A DNA stretch of 64,000 nt from Bubalus kerabau (lineage: Eukaryota > Chordata > Mammalia > Artiodactyla > Bovidae): the NCBI RefSeq assembly GCF_029407905.1, contig NC_073630.1:37907001-37971000 (forward strand). The letters are read 5' to 3'. A program made the translations under genes and the position numbers. Below are positions 35,245 to 48,094 of the stretch, in pieces (the stretch's first letter is position 1; the number at the start of each line of letters is the position of its first letter). The notes beneath the pieces are model-generated. The model ran no database searches, was not told where the DNA came from, and saw only the letters and a program-made list of their open reading frames with translations.

Positions 35245-35372
35245 CTCTGCCACAGGTCAGCAAGTGTTTTTCCCTCTGAGCAGGGAATTGTCCATCTCCA
35301 CCCCTACTCTTTCATCCAGCTTACTGATTTCCACTGCACAGCAGGGGCAGTTCTGGCGATCCCACTGCCCTC
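35245..35372 (+). repeat. Segment B, source copy of local inverted duplication
   Basis: About 128 bp ('ctctgccacaggtcagcaag' to 'ggcgatcccactgccct') matching the reverse complement of 34773-34899 at roughly 93% by eye. Not a recognised repeat family. Confidence 0.85.
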
Positions 35373-36015
35373 CTAACCACAGTGATGCTGGGGACTCACA
35401 GGGTGGTGATGCTGAGCACTAACTTCATTCTTCTGAAGGGCTAGTCAAGGCTCTGCAGGAATCAGGATGTATGTTATATGCACTTGAGCCTCTCACAAGT
35501 GCTGCCACTGGAGGCTTAATAGAAGGACTTGTGTCCCCACTGCTTACCGCTGTATGAAATATACTAAGCATCCAGTAAATCTTTAAGGAATGGAGTTTAA
35601 TTTTGGTTGCTGACACTCACTTTTCTTCCTCAGTCTATTGCCTATTCTTTTATAACAACAGAATAGACGTCTATGCCTAAAGAGGTAAGTAGGACAGTCC
35701 TTTCATTTTGCAGAGCTTTGTTATCACCAAAGTTGGAACAAGTTCAAGAACCAGCAATGCTGTTTTACCTGCAGTGACTGTTCTACATGACACTTATGCA
35801 TTGTCACTGGCTAACTAAGGAAAAAAGGTAAACTAAGCTTTCCATGCTGACATTTTTCTTGTTATCTTTTGGACTTCTTTCTCCCTTGCTTCTCCCAATC
35901 ACATGATTTTATTAGACATACTATATAAATTTGAACATCAACTATTCCTAAAATTTGTGTTTTATTTTATTTGAATACCTATATATTTGATAATACCTAA
36001 TATCAGGAGGCTTTT
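35373..36015. other. Unique stretch
   Basis: No gene or repeat recognised. Confidence 0.45.
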
Positions 36016-38216
36016 CAAGGGATTAGATCTGATAGAGTGCCTGAAGAACTATGGACAGAGGTTCGTGACATTGTACAGCAGGTGGCAATCAAAATCATCC
36101 CCAAGAAAAATAAATGCAAAAAGGCAAAATGGTTGTCTGACGAGGCCTTACAAATAGCTGTGAAAAGAAGAGAAGAGAAAGGGAAAGGAAGAAAGGAAAG
36201 CTATATCCATCTGAATGCAGAGTTCCAAAGAATAGCAAAGAGAGATAAGAAAGCCTTCCTCAGCAATCAATGTGAAAAAATAGAGGAAAACAATAGAATG
36301 GGAACGACTAGAGGTCTCTTCAAGAAACTTAGAGATATCCAGGGAACATTTCATGCAAAGATGGGCTCAATAAAGGACAGAAATTGTAGGGACCTAATAG
36401 AAGCAGAAGATATTAAGAAGAACTGGCAAGAATACACAGAAAAACTATACAAAAAAGATCTCCATGATCCAGATAACCACAAAGGTGTGATCATTCACCT
36501 AGAGCCAGACATCCTGGAATGTGAAGTCCAGTGGGCCTTAGGAAGCACCACTATGAACAAAGCTAGTGGAGGTGATGGAATTCCAGCTGAGATATTTCAA
36601 ATCCTGAAAGATGATGCTGTGAAAGTGCTGCAGTCAACATGCCAGCAAATTTAGAAAACTCAGCAGTGGCCACAGGACTGGAAAAGGTCCATTTTCATTC
36701 CAATTGCAAAGAAAGGCAATGCCAAAGAATATTCAAACTATAAGACAATCACACTCATTTCACACACTAGCAAAAGTAATGCTCAAAATTCTCCAAGCTA
36801 GAATTCAATAGTACCTGAATTAAGAACTTCCAGATGTTCAAGCTGGATTTAGAAAAGGCAGAGGAACCAGAGATTAAATTACAAACACATGGGCTTCACT
36901 GGTGGATCAGCTGGTAAAAATCTGCCTGCAATGCAGGAGACCTGGGTTTTATCTCTGGGTTGGGAAAATCCAATGGAGAAGGGAAATGTTACCCACTCTA
37001 GTATTCAGGCCTGGAGAATTCCATGGACTGGACTGTTGTCCACAGGGTCATAAAGAGTTGGACATGACTGAGCAACTTTCACTTTTATTGGATCACAGGA
37101 AAAACAAGATAATTTCAGAAAAACATCTACTTCTGCTTCAATGACTATGCCAAAGCTTTTGACTACATGATTCACAACAAATTGTGGAAAATTCTTAAAG
37201 AAATTGGAATACCAGACCACCTGACTTGAGAAAATCTGTATTTAGGTCAAGAAGCAACAGTTAGAACTGGACATGGAACAAAGAACCGGTTCCAAATTGG
37301 GAAAGGAGTATATCAAAGCTGTATACTGTCACCCTACTTATTTAACTTATATCCAGAGCACATAATGCAAAAAGCTGGGCTGGATGAAGCACAAGCTTGA
37401 GTCAAGATTGTCAGGAGAAATATCAATAACCTCAAATATGCAGATGACACCAACCTTATGGCAGAAAGTGAAGAAGAACTAAAGAGCTTCTTGATGAAAG
37501 TTAACGAGGAGAGTGAAAAATCTGGCTTAAAGCTCAACATTCAAAAAACTTAGATCATGGCATTCAGTCCCATCATTTCATAGTAAATAGATGGGGAAAC
37601 AATGGAAACAGTGATAGACTTTATTTTTTTTCGGGGGGGGCTGTGCTCCAAAATCACAGCAGACAGTGACTGCAGGCATGAAATTAAAAGATGCTTGCCC
37701 CTTGGAAGAAAAGCTATGACCAACCTAGACAGCATATTAAAAAGCAGAGACATTAATTTACCTACAAAAGTCCATATAGTCAAACCTATGGTTTTTCCAG
37801 TAGTCATGTATGGATGTGAGAGTTGGACCATAAATAAAGTTGAGTGCTAAACAATTGATGCTGTTGAACTGTGGTGTTGGAGAAGACTCTTGAGAGTCTC
37901 TTGGACTGCAAGGAGATCAAACCAGTCAATCCTAAAGGAAATCAACCCTGAATATTCATTGGTAGGACTGATGCTGAAGCTGAAGCTCCAATCCTTTGGC
38001 CACTTGATATGAAGAATGGACTCATTGGGAAAGACCCTGATGCTGGCAATGATTGAAGGTGGGAGGAGAAGGGGACAAAAGAGGATGAGATGGTTGGATG
38101 GCATCACCGACTTGACTGACATGAGTTTGAGCAAGCTCCAGGATTTGGTAATGGACACAGAGGCCTGGCGTGCTGCAGTCAATGGGGTTGCATAGAGTTA
38201 GACACAACTGAACTGA
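36016..38216 (+). mobile_element. BovB LINE, 5'-truncated, with nested Bov-tA
   Basis: Begins near 'gattagatctgatagagtgc' (between endonuclease and RT) and ends 'cacaactgaactgaacag'. 36037-36654 is still open for 205 codons and covers the linker before the RT ('KAKWLSDEALQIAVKRREEK'). Downstream RT pieces including an NADD-like remnant region are broken by stops. A Bov-tA sits at 36891-37087. Confidence 0.9.
36891..37087 (+). mobile_element. Bov-tA SINE nested in BovB
   Basis: 'tgggcttcactggtggatca' to 'ctgagcaactttcactttta'. The host BovB is interrupted in the 'gagatcaaattgcc' region and resumes at about 37090. No clean TSD. Confidence 0.85.
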
Positions 38217-38732
38217 ACAGATATATGTGAAGTATGGCATAAGCTATTTTTAAATGGGAGAAATCATATTCAAAATAATTCAGTTTTATTAACATTCAGT
38301 AATATTAAAAATCCTGCCTCAAAATGCAGTGAAATGAGACATATAAGTGATGTCAATGAATTCCAGAGATTTTCAGATGTTTCTTTATGAATTAGCATTA
38401 TTGGCATGGATAATTAAGTTGATTAAAAATATCAGGCTTTTTTTCTTCCTTATATGGATTTTCAGTAGAGCATGCCCTCTTTTCTCCCTTTTTAAAAAAA
38501 ATTGTCATTATCTCTGTTTAGTACTAGTCATGATAATTGAGTAGAAAGATGGAACCTAATTCAAAAGAAAGTCTCAGATCTTCTGTTTTCTCAGAATTTA
38601 ATGAGTATCTGTTGACTTTGACATGAATTACAATTTTTGAATTTGTAGGAAAGTAGGGATGGAGAGAAAAAAAAAATAGGATCCAGAAACAAAAGAAGCA
38701 AAAGATAATCTATGCCTTATGGCTAGAGATGT

Positions 38733-38937
38733 GACTTCCCTGGTGGCTCAGATGGTAAAGCATCTGTCTACAATCCAGGAGACCCAGGTTCAATCCCTGG
38801 GTCAGGAAGATCTCCTGGAGAAGGAAATGGCAACCCACTCCAGTCTTCATACCTGGAAAATCCCATGGACGGAGGAGCCTGGTGGGCTACAGTCCATGGG
38901 TTCACAAAGAGTCGGATATGACTGAGCGACTTCACTT
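38733..38937 (+). mobile_element. Bov-tA SINE
   Basis: Complete forward copy, 'cttccctggtggctcagatg' to 'ctgagcgacttcactttat', with a tRNA-like head including 'aggttcaatccctgggtc'. A short 'agagat' repeat flanks it. Confidence 0.9.
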
Positions 38938-40559
38938 TATAGCAAGAGATATAATACTTTCAAATATCTTTTCATCATCTGCTGAAAATTTAAATGCATG
39001 CAGTATTTGATAGTTTGGTTTGTTAGTGTTTTCATGATTATATATTTGATTTTTTTTCCCTACAAGTTATAAATTTGGCTGTAGTTTTGACTCTGCTATA
39101 TAGAGGATAAAGTGATACTTAAAATTTTTTCTATAGGTATTCTAAAGATATAAAGATATATTCTATATGTATACATTTTGTATTTTAATAATGTTTTAAT
39201 TAGTAGTCTAAATAGAGAGATTATATTTAAAGAGATTTTATTTCACAAATTAGAAAGATTAGATTTTACCCATTTTCAGCAAGCCTCTACAGATTTCAAT
39301 TCCAATTTGGAATGTGGTATAATACATATGTGGTAAAATATATAAAAATTTCAACAGCAGTTCCATAGTTGAAGGCATTATATCAGGTTCTGAGTTTATC
39401 GTTGCTGGGGTTAAGCTACTTTCTGGTAAGAGTTTAAACCTTTCTGATGGCTGACTGCTAGAATTTCACTGAATAAATGGGCTAACTGCCCAAATGACAA
39501 GATGGCTGAACCTGTAGAATCCTAGATTGTGTTTCCAAAAACAAAACTTTAAAATCTTAAAATGTGGCACATATTTACTATAATGAGTAATAGTTGTGTG
39601 TTGCATGTTAGAAAGAATATATGAGAACTCTTGAACATTTAAAATACTGCTAGGATCGGAGAACTGTGGAATACATTCTAATAGAAATGATAAGATTGGC
39701 TAGTTGAATAAATATCTGCACATATTTTTTGAAAGCTTTCTGATAATAATCTACTATTCTTTGGGGACAGTCTCCTTCTGTTTAGTTGGACAAAGTCTTT
39801 CATTGACTGACCAAGATAGACATCAACATCATCTCTACAAAATGGTATGGATTGTTCGTCAATTGTTAGCCAAACAGAGAGGCCAACTGCAAATGCTTAG
39901 TTCATATCTTTCTTATCTGTATAGATTTTTTTCTTCTTTTCTGAGAGAAAAAAAAAATTGCTTAAGTCAGAATACTACATATTGGGGAAAAAAACAGGAC
40001 AAGGATCAACTAATGCCATCCTTTCACATATTTTATACTATTACTTCCATTCATATTTTAATGGTGATAATGAGAAATATAAATCTACTATAATGTAGTA
40101 ATATATAATACACAATAAAGGCAGAGACATATATATGTATGGGTAAAATGTTTTATTGATTTTTAAATTTTTTATATTTTAAAAAATCTGTATACAAAAA
40201 TATCCATCATATACAGATGTTCCAAATATTGCCTAAAAATATATGAGTTTCAGATTAATTTTAAAGTTCTCTTTTCAAAAGAGGAATCCATATGGTAAAC
40301 ACATTTCTTCAGTGGATTCATGACATCTGGCCTTCCTCTTGCAGTTGGCATCCTTGTCCGCTCTGTCACGTCAACTCTTTTTCAGCCTATAAATATACAC
40401 CTCTTCTATAATCTCTTCCATCCTAAATAAAACAATAACATCAAACTAACTCTTTCTAACATCATATTCCTCTTTGTTTATTGCATACCAGCATGTGTTT
40501 CCATTTCTCTGCTCCACTTCACACAGACATTTGTTGAGAAAGTATTTGTAATACCGTGT
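38938..40559. other. Unique AT-rich stretch
   Basis: About 1.6 kb. One frame of 129 codons (39704-40093) begins at TTG, not ATG, and has no recognisable features. I do not call a gene. Confidence 0.5.
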
Positions 40560-41110
40560 CACACCTGCTCACCTTCCAGTCTCTCCTCAGTCTATTCTAC
40601 AAGGGCTTTCATTCCCAGCACTCCACTGAAACTGATCTCACCCATGCCTCCTGTGGCCTACATTGTGCAGATACAGGTGTTATTTATTGTTAATCTGAAG
40701 GATCTTGAACTTGCAAAGTGCTGGGTGTAACTGATATCTTTGTGCTCTCCACACACTTTGCTTTTGAGTTCTGTCACACTGTTTATATTTGCTATCTGAC
40801 CGCCTTACCAGTAGGCACTCAAGGTTTAGGTTCTGTGATGCAGGGCACCCTCCACTTTTTGGTCTTTCTCCTTCCACACCAGCCAACAGTTTCCTTGCTG
40901 CCTCTTATTCCACAGCTTGATTAGCACCTGTTAGAACGCTCCAAGGCTAAGTACTGGCACTTCTTCCCTTCCCTGTTTATACTCTCTCCTTAGATGACCG
41001 TGGTCAGCATCTTTACTTAAACATCTTTATGCTGATGACTCCCAAACTGGTATCTTCAGCTTTGACCATTTCTCTGAGGTCCAAGAGTATGTAAGGATGT
41101 CTAAAAATCA
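40560..41110 (+). mobile_element. Probable L2 LINE fragment (old)
   Basis: 'cactccactgaaactgatctc', 'tttatgctgatgactcccaaa' and 'tctctgaggtccaagag' fit diverged L2 text. Identity is low. Confidence 0.5.
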
Positions 41111-43427
41111 TGTCAGATAATATTGACCAACATAAAATCTTAATCTCACTTCCCACTATAAAGCATTTCCCATCCCCCCTTAGTCTTTTGCATGTTTTCA
41201 AAAACCTTGTTGAAAGATTTGTTTGTTCTTATTTTTCACTATTACAAAAGTGCTGCTAAATATGTGGAGCAAATGTCACGTCTTCATGGGCACATTCAAA
41301 ATGACAGTCTGCTTCATATATTGAGGATTCTAATGGTAGCTTCATATTTAGAGGACATTAATTTAATTCTTGATACATGCACCTAACATTCCAGGTTCCT
41401 ATGCAACAGTTCTTTTTACAGCATCAGACCTTGCTTCTATCACCAGTCACATCCACAACTGGGTGTTGTGTTTGCTTTGTCTCCATCCCTTCATTCTTTC
41501 TGGAGTTATTTCTCCACTGATCTCCAGTAGCATATTGGGCACCTACTGACCTGGGGAGTTCCTCTTTCAGTATCCTATCATTTTGCCTTTTCATACTTTT
41601 CACTGGGTTCTCAAGGCAAGAATACTGAAGTGGTTTGCCATTCCCTTCTCCAGTGGACCACATTCTATCAGATTTCTCCACCATGACCCGTCCGTCTTGG
41701 GTGGCCCCACATGGCAAGGCTTAGTTTCATTGAGTTAGACAGGCTGTGGTCCATGTGATAAGATTGGTTAGTTTTCTGTGATTAAGGTTTCAGTGTGTCT
41801 GCCCTCTGTTGCCCTCTCAACACCTACCGTCTTACTTGGGTTTCTCGTACCTTGGACGTGGGGTATCTCTTCATGGCTGCTCCAGCAAATTGCAGCTGCT
41901 GCTCCTTACCTTGGATGAGGGGTATTCTCACAGCAGCCCCTCCTGACCTTGACTGTGGAGTAGCTCCTCTCAACCCTCCTGCGCCCATGCAGCCACCGCT
42001 CCTTGGACGTGTATCAAGGCAAATTGGAAGTGGTCAAACAGGAGATGGCAAGAGTGAAAGTCAACATTCTAGGAACCAGCGGAATAACATGGACTGGAAT
42101 GGGTGAATTTAACTCAGATGACCATTCTATCTACTACTGTGGGCAGGAGTCCCTTAGAAGAAATGGAGTAGCCATCATGGTCAACAAAAGAGTCTGAAAT
42201 GTAGTACTTGGATGCAATCTAAAAAATGACAGAATGATCTCTGTTCATTTCCAAGGGAAACCATTCAATATCACGGTAATCCAAACCTATGTTCCAACCA
42301 ATAACACTGAAGAAGCTGAAGTTGAATGGTTCTATGAATACCTACAAGACCTTTAAGAACTAATACCTAAAAAGATGTCCTTTTCATTATTGGGGACTGG
42401 AATGCAAAAGTAGGAAGTCAAGAAACACTTGCAGCAAAGGCAAATTTGGCCTTGCGGTATGGAATGAAGCAGGGCAAAGGCTAATAGAGTTTTGCCAAGA
42501 GTACACACTGGTCATAGCAAACACCCTCTTCCAACAACACAAGAGAAGACTCTAAACATGGACATCACCAGATGGCCAACACAAAAATAGATTGATTATA
42601 TTCTTTGCAGCCAAAGACGGAGAAGCTCTATACAGTCAGCAAAAACAAGACGGGAAGCTGACTGTGGCTCAGATCATGAACTTCTTATTGCCAAGTTCAG
42701 ACTTAAAATGAAGAAAGTAGGGAAAACCACTAGACCATTCAGGTATGACATCAATCAATTCCCTTATGATTATACAGTGGAAGTGAGAAATAGATTTAAG
42801 GGCCTAGATCTGATAAGAGTGCTTGATGAACTATGGATGGAGGTTTGTGACATTGTACAGTAGGCGGCGATCAAATTCATCCCCAAGAAAAAGAAATGCA
42901 GAAAGGCAAAATGGTTGTCTGACGAGGCCTTACAAATAGCTGTGAAAAGAAGAGAAGAGAAAGGCAAAGGAAGAAAGGAAAGATATACCCATTTGAATGC
43001 AGAGTTCCAAAGAATAGCAAGGAGAGATAAGAAAACCTTCCTCAGCAAACAATGCAAAGAAATAGAGGAAAACAACAGAATGGGAAAGACTAGAGGTCTC
43101 TTCAAGAAAAATAAGAGATACCAATGGAACATTCCATGCAAAAAATGGGCTCGATAAAAGACAGAAATGGTATGGACCTAAAGGAGCAGAAGATATTAAG
43201 AAGAGGTGGCAAGAATACACAGAAGAACTGTACAAAAAAGATCTTCACGACCCAGATAATCACGATGGTGTGATCACTCACCTAGAGCCAGACATCCAGG
43301 AATGTGAAGTCAAGTGGGCCTTAGAAAGCATCACTACAAACAAAGCTACTGGAGGTGATGGAATTCCAGTTGAGCTATTTCAAATCCTGAAAGATGACTC
43401 TGTGAAAGTTACTGCACTCTGTGAAAT

Positions 43428-44051
43428 TTGCTGCACTCACTATACCAGCAAATTTGGAAAACTCAGCAGGGGCCACAGGACTTGAAAAGGTCAGTTTTCA
43501 TTCCAATCCCAAAGAAAGGCAATGCCAAAGAATGCTCAAACTACCGCACACTTGCACTCATCTCACACGCTAGTAAAGTAATGCTGAAAATTCTCCAAGC
43601 CAGGCTTCAGCAATACGTGAACCGTCAACTTCCTGATGTTCAAGCTGATTTTAGAAAAGGCAGAGGAGCCAGAAATCAAATTGTTAAAATCCACTGGATT
43701 ATCAAAAAAACAAGAGAATTCCAGAAAAAAAAAACAAAAAACAACAAAAAAAAATATCTATTTCTGATTACTGACTATGCCAAAGCCTTTGACTGTGTGG
43801 ATCACAATAAACTGTGGAAAATTCTGAAAGAGGTGGGAATACCAGACCACCTGATTTGCCTCTTGAGAAACCTATATGCAGGTCAGGAAGCAACAGTTAG
43901 AACTGGACATGGAACAACAGACTGGTTCCAAATAGGAAAAGGAGTACGTCAAGGCTGTATACTCTCACCCTGCTTATTTAACTTATATGCAGAGTACATC
44001 ATGAGAAACGCTGTGCTGGAAGAAACACAAGCTGGAATCAAGATTGCCTGA
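43428..44051 (+). pseudogene. BovB reverse transcriptase fragment (broken ORF)
   Basis: A 207-codon frame covers the palm of an RTE-type reverse transcriptase: 'PIPKKGNAKECSNYR', then 'YAKAFDCVDHNKLW' (palm motif A, with its catalytic Asp), then 'KGVRQGCILSPCLFNLYAEY'. A TGA at 44049-44051 ends it just before the catalytic 'RYADDTTLM' box, which follows in the same frame at about 44070; a TAA comes shortly after. An A-rich expansion (about 43723-43757) sits in the middle. Endonuclease pieces lie upstream (for example 42003-42197). The element cannot make an intact protein. Confidence 0.88.
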
Positions 44052-44460
44052 AGAAATATCAATAACCTCAGATATGCTGATGACACCACCCTTATGGTAG
44101 AAAGTGAAGAGGAACTAAAAAGCCTCTTGATGTAAGAGAAAGAGGAGAGTGAAAAATTTGGCTTAAAGCTCAACATTCAGAAAACTAAGATCATGGCATC
44201 TGGTCCCAACTCTTCATGGGAAATAGATGGGGAAACAGTGGAAACAGTGTCTGACTTTATTTTTGGGGGGCTCCAAAATCACTGCAGATGGTGACTGCAG
44301 CCATGAAATTAAGACTCTAACTCCTTGGAAGGAAAGTTATGACCAATCTAGACAGCATATTAAAAAGCAGAGACATTACTTTGCCAACAAAGGTCCATAT
44401 AATCAAGGCTATGGTTTTTCCAGTGGTCATTTATGGATGTGAGAGTTGGACTGTGAAGAA

Positions 44461-44673
44461 AGTGAGTGAGTGAAGTCGCTCAGTCATGTCTGACTCTTTG
44501 CGACCCCATGGACTACAACCTACCAGGCTCCTCTGTCCATGGGATTTTCCAGGCACTAGTACTGGAGTGTATTGCCATTTCCTTCTCCAGGGAATCTTCC
44601 TGACCCAGGGATCGAACCCAGGCCTCCTGCATTGTAGACAGACGCTTTACCATCTAAGCCACCAGGGAAGTCA
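44461..44673 (-). mobile_element. Bov-tA SINE (antisense) nested in BovB
   Basis: 'gtgagtgagtgaagtcgctc' to 'taagccaccagggaagtc'. The 7-bp repeat 'tgaagaa' at 44454-44460 and 44674-44680 is the TSD within the BovB 3' region. Confidence 0.9.
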
Positions 44674-45089
44674 TGAAGAATGCTGAGTGCCAAAGAATTG
44701 ATGCTTTTGAACTGTGGTGCTGGAGAAGACTCTTGAGAGTCCCCTTGGACTTCAAGGAGGTCCAACCAGTCCATCCTAAAGGAAATCAGTCCTGGGTGTT
44801 CTTTGGAAGGACTGATGCTAAAGCTGAAACTCCAATACTTTGGCCACCTCATGTGAAGAGCTGACTCATTGGAAAAGACCCTAATGCTAGGGGGGATTGG
44901 GGGCAGGAGGAGAAGGGGACGACAGAGGATGAGATGGCTGGATGGCATCCCCACCTCGGTGGACATGAGTTTGAGTGAACTCCAGAATTCGGTGATGGAC
45001 AGGGATGATGGGCATGCTGCGGTTCACGGGGTCACAAAGAGTCAGACATGACTGAGCCACTGAACTGAACTGAACTGAATTTAATTCTT

Positions 45090-45811
45090 AAGTTAATAAA
45101 AGGACTCAACTTTAAAAAGTTTGGCAAATCACAAACACCATTAGGAAGATACATGACATAAACAGAAGTCTAGCATTTTGGAGACAGGTTTTTTATTTAA
45201 GAGGTTTAAGGAAAATTTATTAAAGTTCACATATCTTGTGTTTTTTTTTTAAGGTAAGTGTGGGTCAATAAATAATGTATGTCCATTTCCAAACCATCAA
45301 GATAATCGTCAGTTAACACATTTTTATTGCATGCTTCGTCTCGACTAAAGAGTATGCTATGCTAGATCACAAAGGTCACCTTAATGATTTAAAGAAGCGT
45401 GGCTAAAGACTTCAAACCGGTAAAGCAGACAGGCAATAAACACACCAATACATCAGTAATTAATACTTCAAACTGGAAGGGTGTAAACAGGAGAGGAAGT
45501 CAATATTGGAAGAGATAGCAAAAGAAAGCTCTACTGAGTTTGTTTGTGTATTTGTTTTAATAATAAAGGTCCCTCATCTGAGTTCTACAAATTTTGAATA
45601 ACTACAACTATGAAACACTATGTGAGTTAATAAGAAGGCAATGATGAAAAATGTGTGTTACCTGATACCTAGTACTGATAACTACTAAAATACTTGTTGA
45701 TGCTATTTGATTTCCCAAAATAAATGCTTAGTTCATTTATTTAGTCTGAAATTTAAACTTGAATATGATAAGAACTTAATCTTTATGCTTATCATAATTT
45801 ATGTAGACCAA
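45090..45811. other. Unique stretch
   Basis: AT-rich; nothing recognised. Confidence 0.45.
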
Positions 45812-46858
45812 TGGTTTCAACTGTGTGGATCACAGCAAACTATGAAAAATTCTTAAAGATATGAGAATACAAAACCACCTTACCTGTCTCCTGAGAAGCC
45901 TTATGCAGGTCAAGAAGCAACAGTTAGAACTGGATATGGAACAACAGACTGGTTCAAAATTGGAAAAGCCATACATCAAGGCTGTATATAGTCACCATTC
46001 TTATTTAACTTCTATGCAGAGTACATCATGCAAAAACCTGGGCTGGATGAAGCACAGGCTGGAATTAAGATTGCCAGGAGAAATATCAATAACCTCAGAT
46101 ATGCAGATGACACCACCCTTATGGCAGAAAGCAAAGAAGAACTAAAGAGTCTCTTGATGAAGATAAAAGAGGAGAATGAAAAAGCTGGCTTAAAACTCAA
46201 CATTTAAAAAACTAAGGTCATGGCATCCTGTCCCATCACTTCATGGCAAATAGATGGGAAAAAAATGGAAATAAGGGCAGATTTTATATTCTTGGGCTCC
46301 AAAATCACTGAAGATAGTGACTGCAGCCATGAAATTGAGACACTTGCTCCTTTAAAGTAAAGTTATGTCAAACCTCGGCAACATATTAAAAAGCAGAGAC
46401 ATCACTTTGCTAATAAAGATCTGTATAGTCAATGCTGTTTCCAGCAGTCATGAACAGATGTGAGAATTGCACCATAAAGAAGGCTGAGCAAAGAAGAATT
46501 GATGCTTTCGAATAATGGTGCTGGAGAAGACTCTTGCGAGTCCCTTGGACTGCAAGGAGATCAAATCAGTTAATCCTAAAGGAAATCAACCCTGAATATT
46601 CATTGGAAGGACTGATGCTGAAGCTCCAGTACTTTGGCCACCTGACTCAAAGAACCGACTCATTGGAAAAGACTGGGATGCTGGGAAAGACTGAGGGTAT
46701 GAGGAGAAGAGGGTGACAGAGGATGAGGTGATTGGATGACATCACTGACTCAATGGACATGACATGACAAGCTCTGGGAGATGGTGAAGGACAGGGAGGC
46801 CTGGAGTGCTTCAGTTCATTGGGTCACAAAGAGTCAGATAGGATTTAGCAACTGAACA
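45812..46858 (+). mobile_element. BovB LINE, 5'-truncated, decayed
   Basis: From RT motif A ('caactgtgtggatcacagc') through the 'gatatgcagatgacacc' (YADD) region to the 3' end 'ttagcaactgaacaaacc'. More diverged than the copy at 41372-45077, with several small deletions and frameshifts. Confidence 0.88.
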
Positions 46859-47555
46859 AACCATTTCAAATGTTTCAAGTAAATGACCTATATTCAGAAT
46901 ATATAACAAGAGATTTCATATAATACCATTTGTATTTTTATCACTTATGTAAAATAAAGTCTATAGTTACTATGCATTTAGTTAACTCTATAATAAGTGT
47001 GTATTTACTCTAGACAATTTGTATACATTTTAGTGATATATATTTGCAATGTATGTTATTAGTCAACAATAATTCATACATATGGGAAAAGAATTCCTTA
47101 TTAAATTTCATCTAGATATAGAGGTGGAACTATGACTATATTTAAATCTTTTATTTCTTCTTATCCAGACATGATGGAAAACTCAATGCTATACATCTGT
47201 AAAGTACATAAAAATGCACAGAAGAGGGATGTATGATTGGTGGCATACAGCAGATTATTAGAAAATGAAATTATTTTCTTTGATTAGGGTAGATACATGT
47301 CATTATATGGTTGTTAAAACTGATAAAATGTACAACACCAAGAGTGAGGTTGCTTGTAAATTATGGACTTTTGGTGACTGTGATGTGCTACTGTAGATTC
47401 ACTGATTGTTAACAAACATACCACAGTGATGTAGGATGCAGATAACAGGGAAAGATATATGCATGGGTATTAGGGTGGGGCTGTGGTGTAGATCTGGGGA
47501 TATATGGGAGCTTTGTGCTTTCTGCTTAGTTTTGCTTAAACCCCAAAACTCTTCT
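46859..47555. other. Unique stretch
   Basis: No gene or repeat recognised. Confidence 0.45.
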
Positions 47556-47567
47556 AAAAAATAGTTT

Positions 47568-47698
47568 GAAGTGAAGTCGCTCAGTCGTGTCCAACTCTTT
47601 CTACCCTTTGGACTGTAGCCTACCAGGCTCCTTTGTCCATAGGATTTTTCCAAGCAAGAGTACTACAGTGGGTTGCCATTTCCTTCTCAAAAAAAAAA
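47568..47698 (-). mobile_element. Truncated BOV-A2/Bov-tA SINE (antisense)
   Basis: 'gaagtgaagtcgctcagtcg' to 'gttgccatttccttctc', then A's. The TSD 'aaaaaatagttt' at 47556-47567 and 47699-47710 shows an insertion of a half-length unit. Confidence 0.85.
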
Positions 47699-47814
47699 AA
47701 AAAATAGTTTATTGAAAACTAAATATGCAAATGCATGGCAGCAATCTATGTGTATGCATATGTACACATACGTATATGCATAAACACATATATGTATATA
47801 TTAAATGAGATTGT

Positions 47815-47985
47815 GGGTCTTCCCTAGTGTCTCAGATGGTAAAGAATGTGGCTGCAATGCAGGAGACCTAGGTTTGATCCCTGGGGTGGGAAGATCCTCT
47901 GGAAAAGGGAATGGACAGAGGAGCCTGGTGGGCTAAGTCCATAGGGTTGCAAAGAGTCGGACACAACTGAGCAACTTTCACTTTC
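47815..47985 (+). mobile_element. Bov-tA SINE with internal deletion
   Basis: 'gggtcttccctagtgtctca' to 'gagcaactttcactttc'; about 40 bp of the middle are missing. TSD 'aaatgagattgt' (47803-47814) and 'aaatgagactgt' (47986-47997), one mismatch. Confidence 0.9.
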
Positions 47986-48094
47986 AAATGAGACTGTATA
48001 CATTCATAGAATGTGAAAGTATACAGAGGCAATACATGAACAAATATCATCTTGTTAATTTACATCTGTTAACAATAGCTCTATACATACACAT

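Larger units (their letters stand above)
41372..45077 (+). mobile_element. BovB LINE, near full length, 5' segment inverted, 12-bp TSD
   Basis: The 3' part (42007-45077, plus strand) runs from the start of the endonuclease domain to the terminal 'ctgaactgaactgaactg'. The 5' segment (41372-42006), including the GC-rich 5' region, is inverted: its outer edge ('acctaacattccaggttcc' on the plus strand) is the sequence that normally joins 'atcaaggcaaattggaagtg' at 42007. The TSD 'aatttaattctt' at 41360-41371 and 45078-45089 shows that both parts inserted in one event. A later Bov-tA lies at 44461-44673. Confidence 0.93.

Noticed and set aside
33246..35372. Segments A and B as two exons of a spliced RNA, with the inverted block as its retrocopy
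   Set aside because: A is followed by a donor-like GTAAGT and the B source has an acceptor-like CAG, which is tempting. But the copied B starts about 12 bp before that CAG and extra T's lie at the join, so the joint is not a splice joint. Kept only as an alternative to template switching.
39704..40093. 129-codon frame in unique sequence
   Set aside because: It begins with TTG, has no family resemblance, and shows nothing beyond AT-rich composition.
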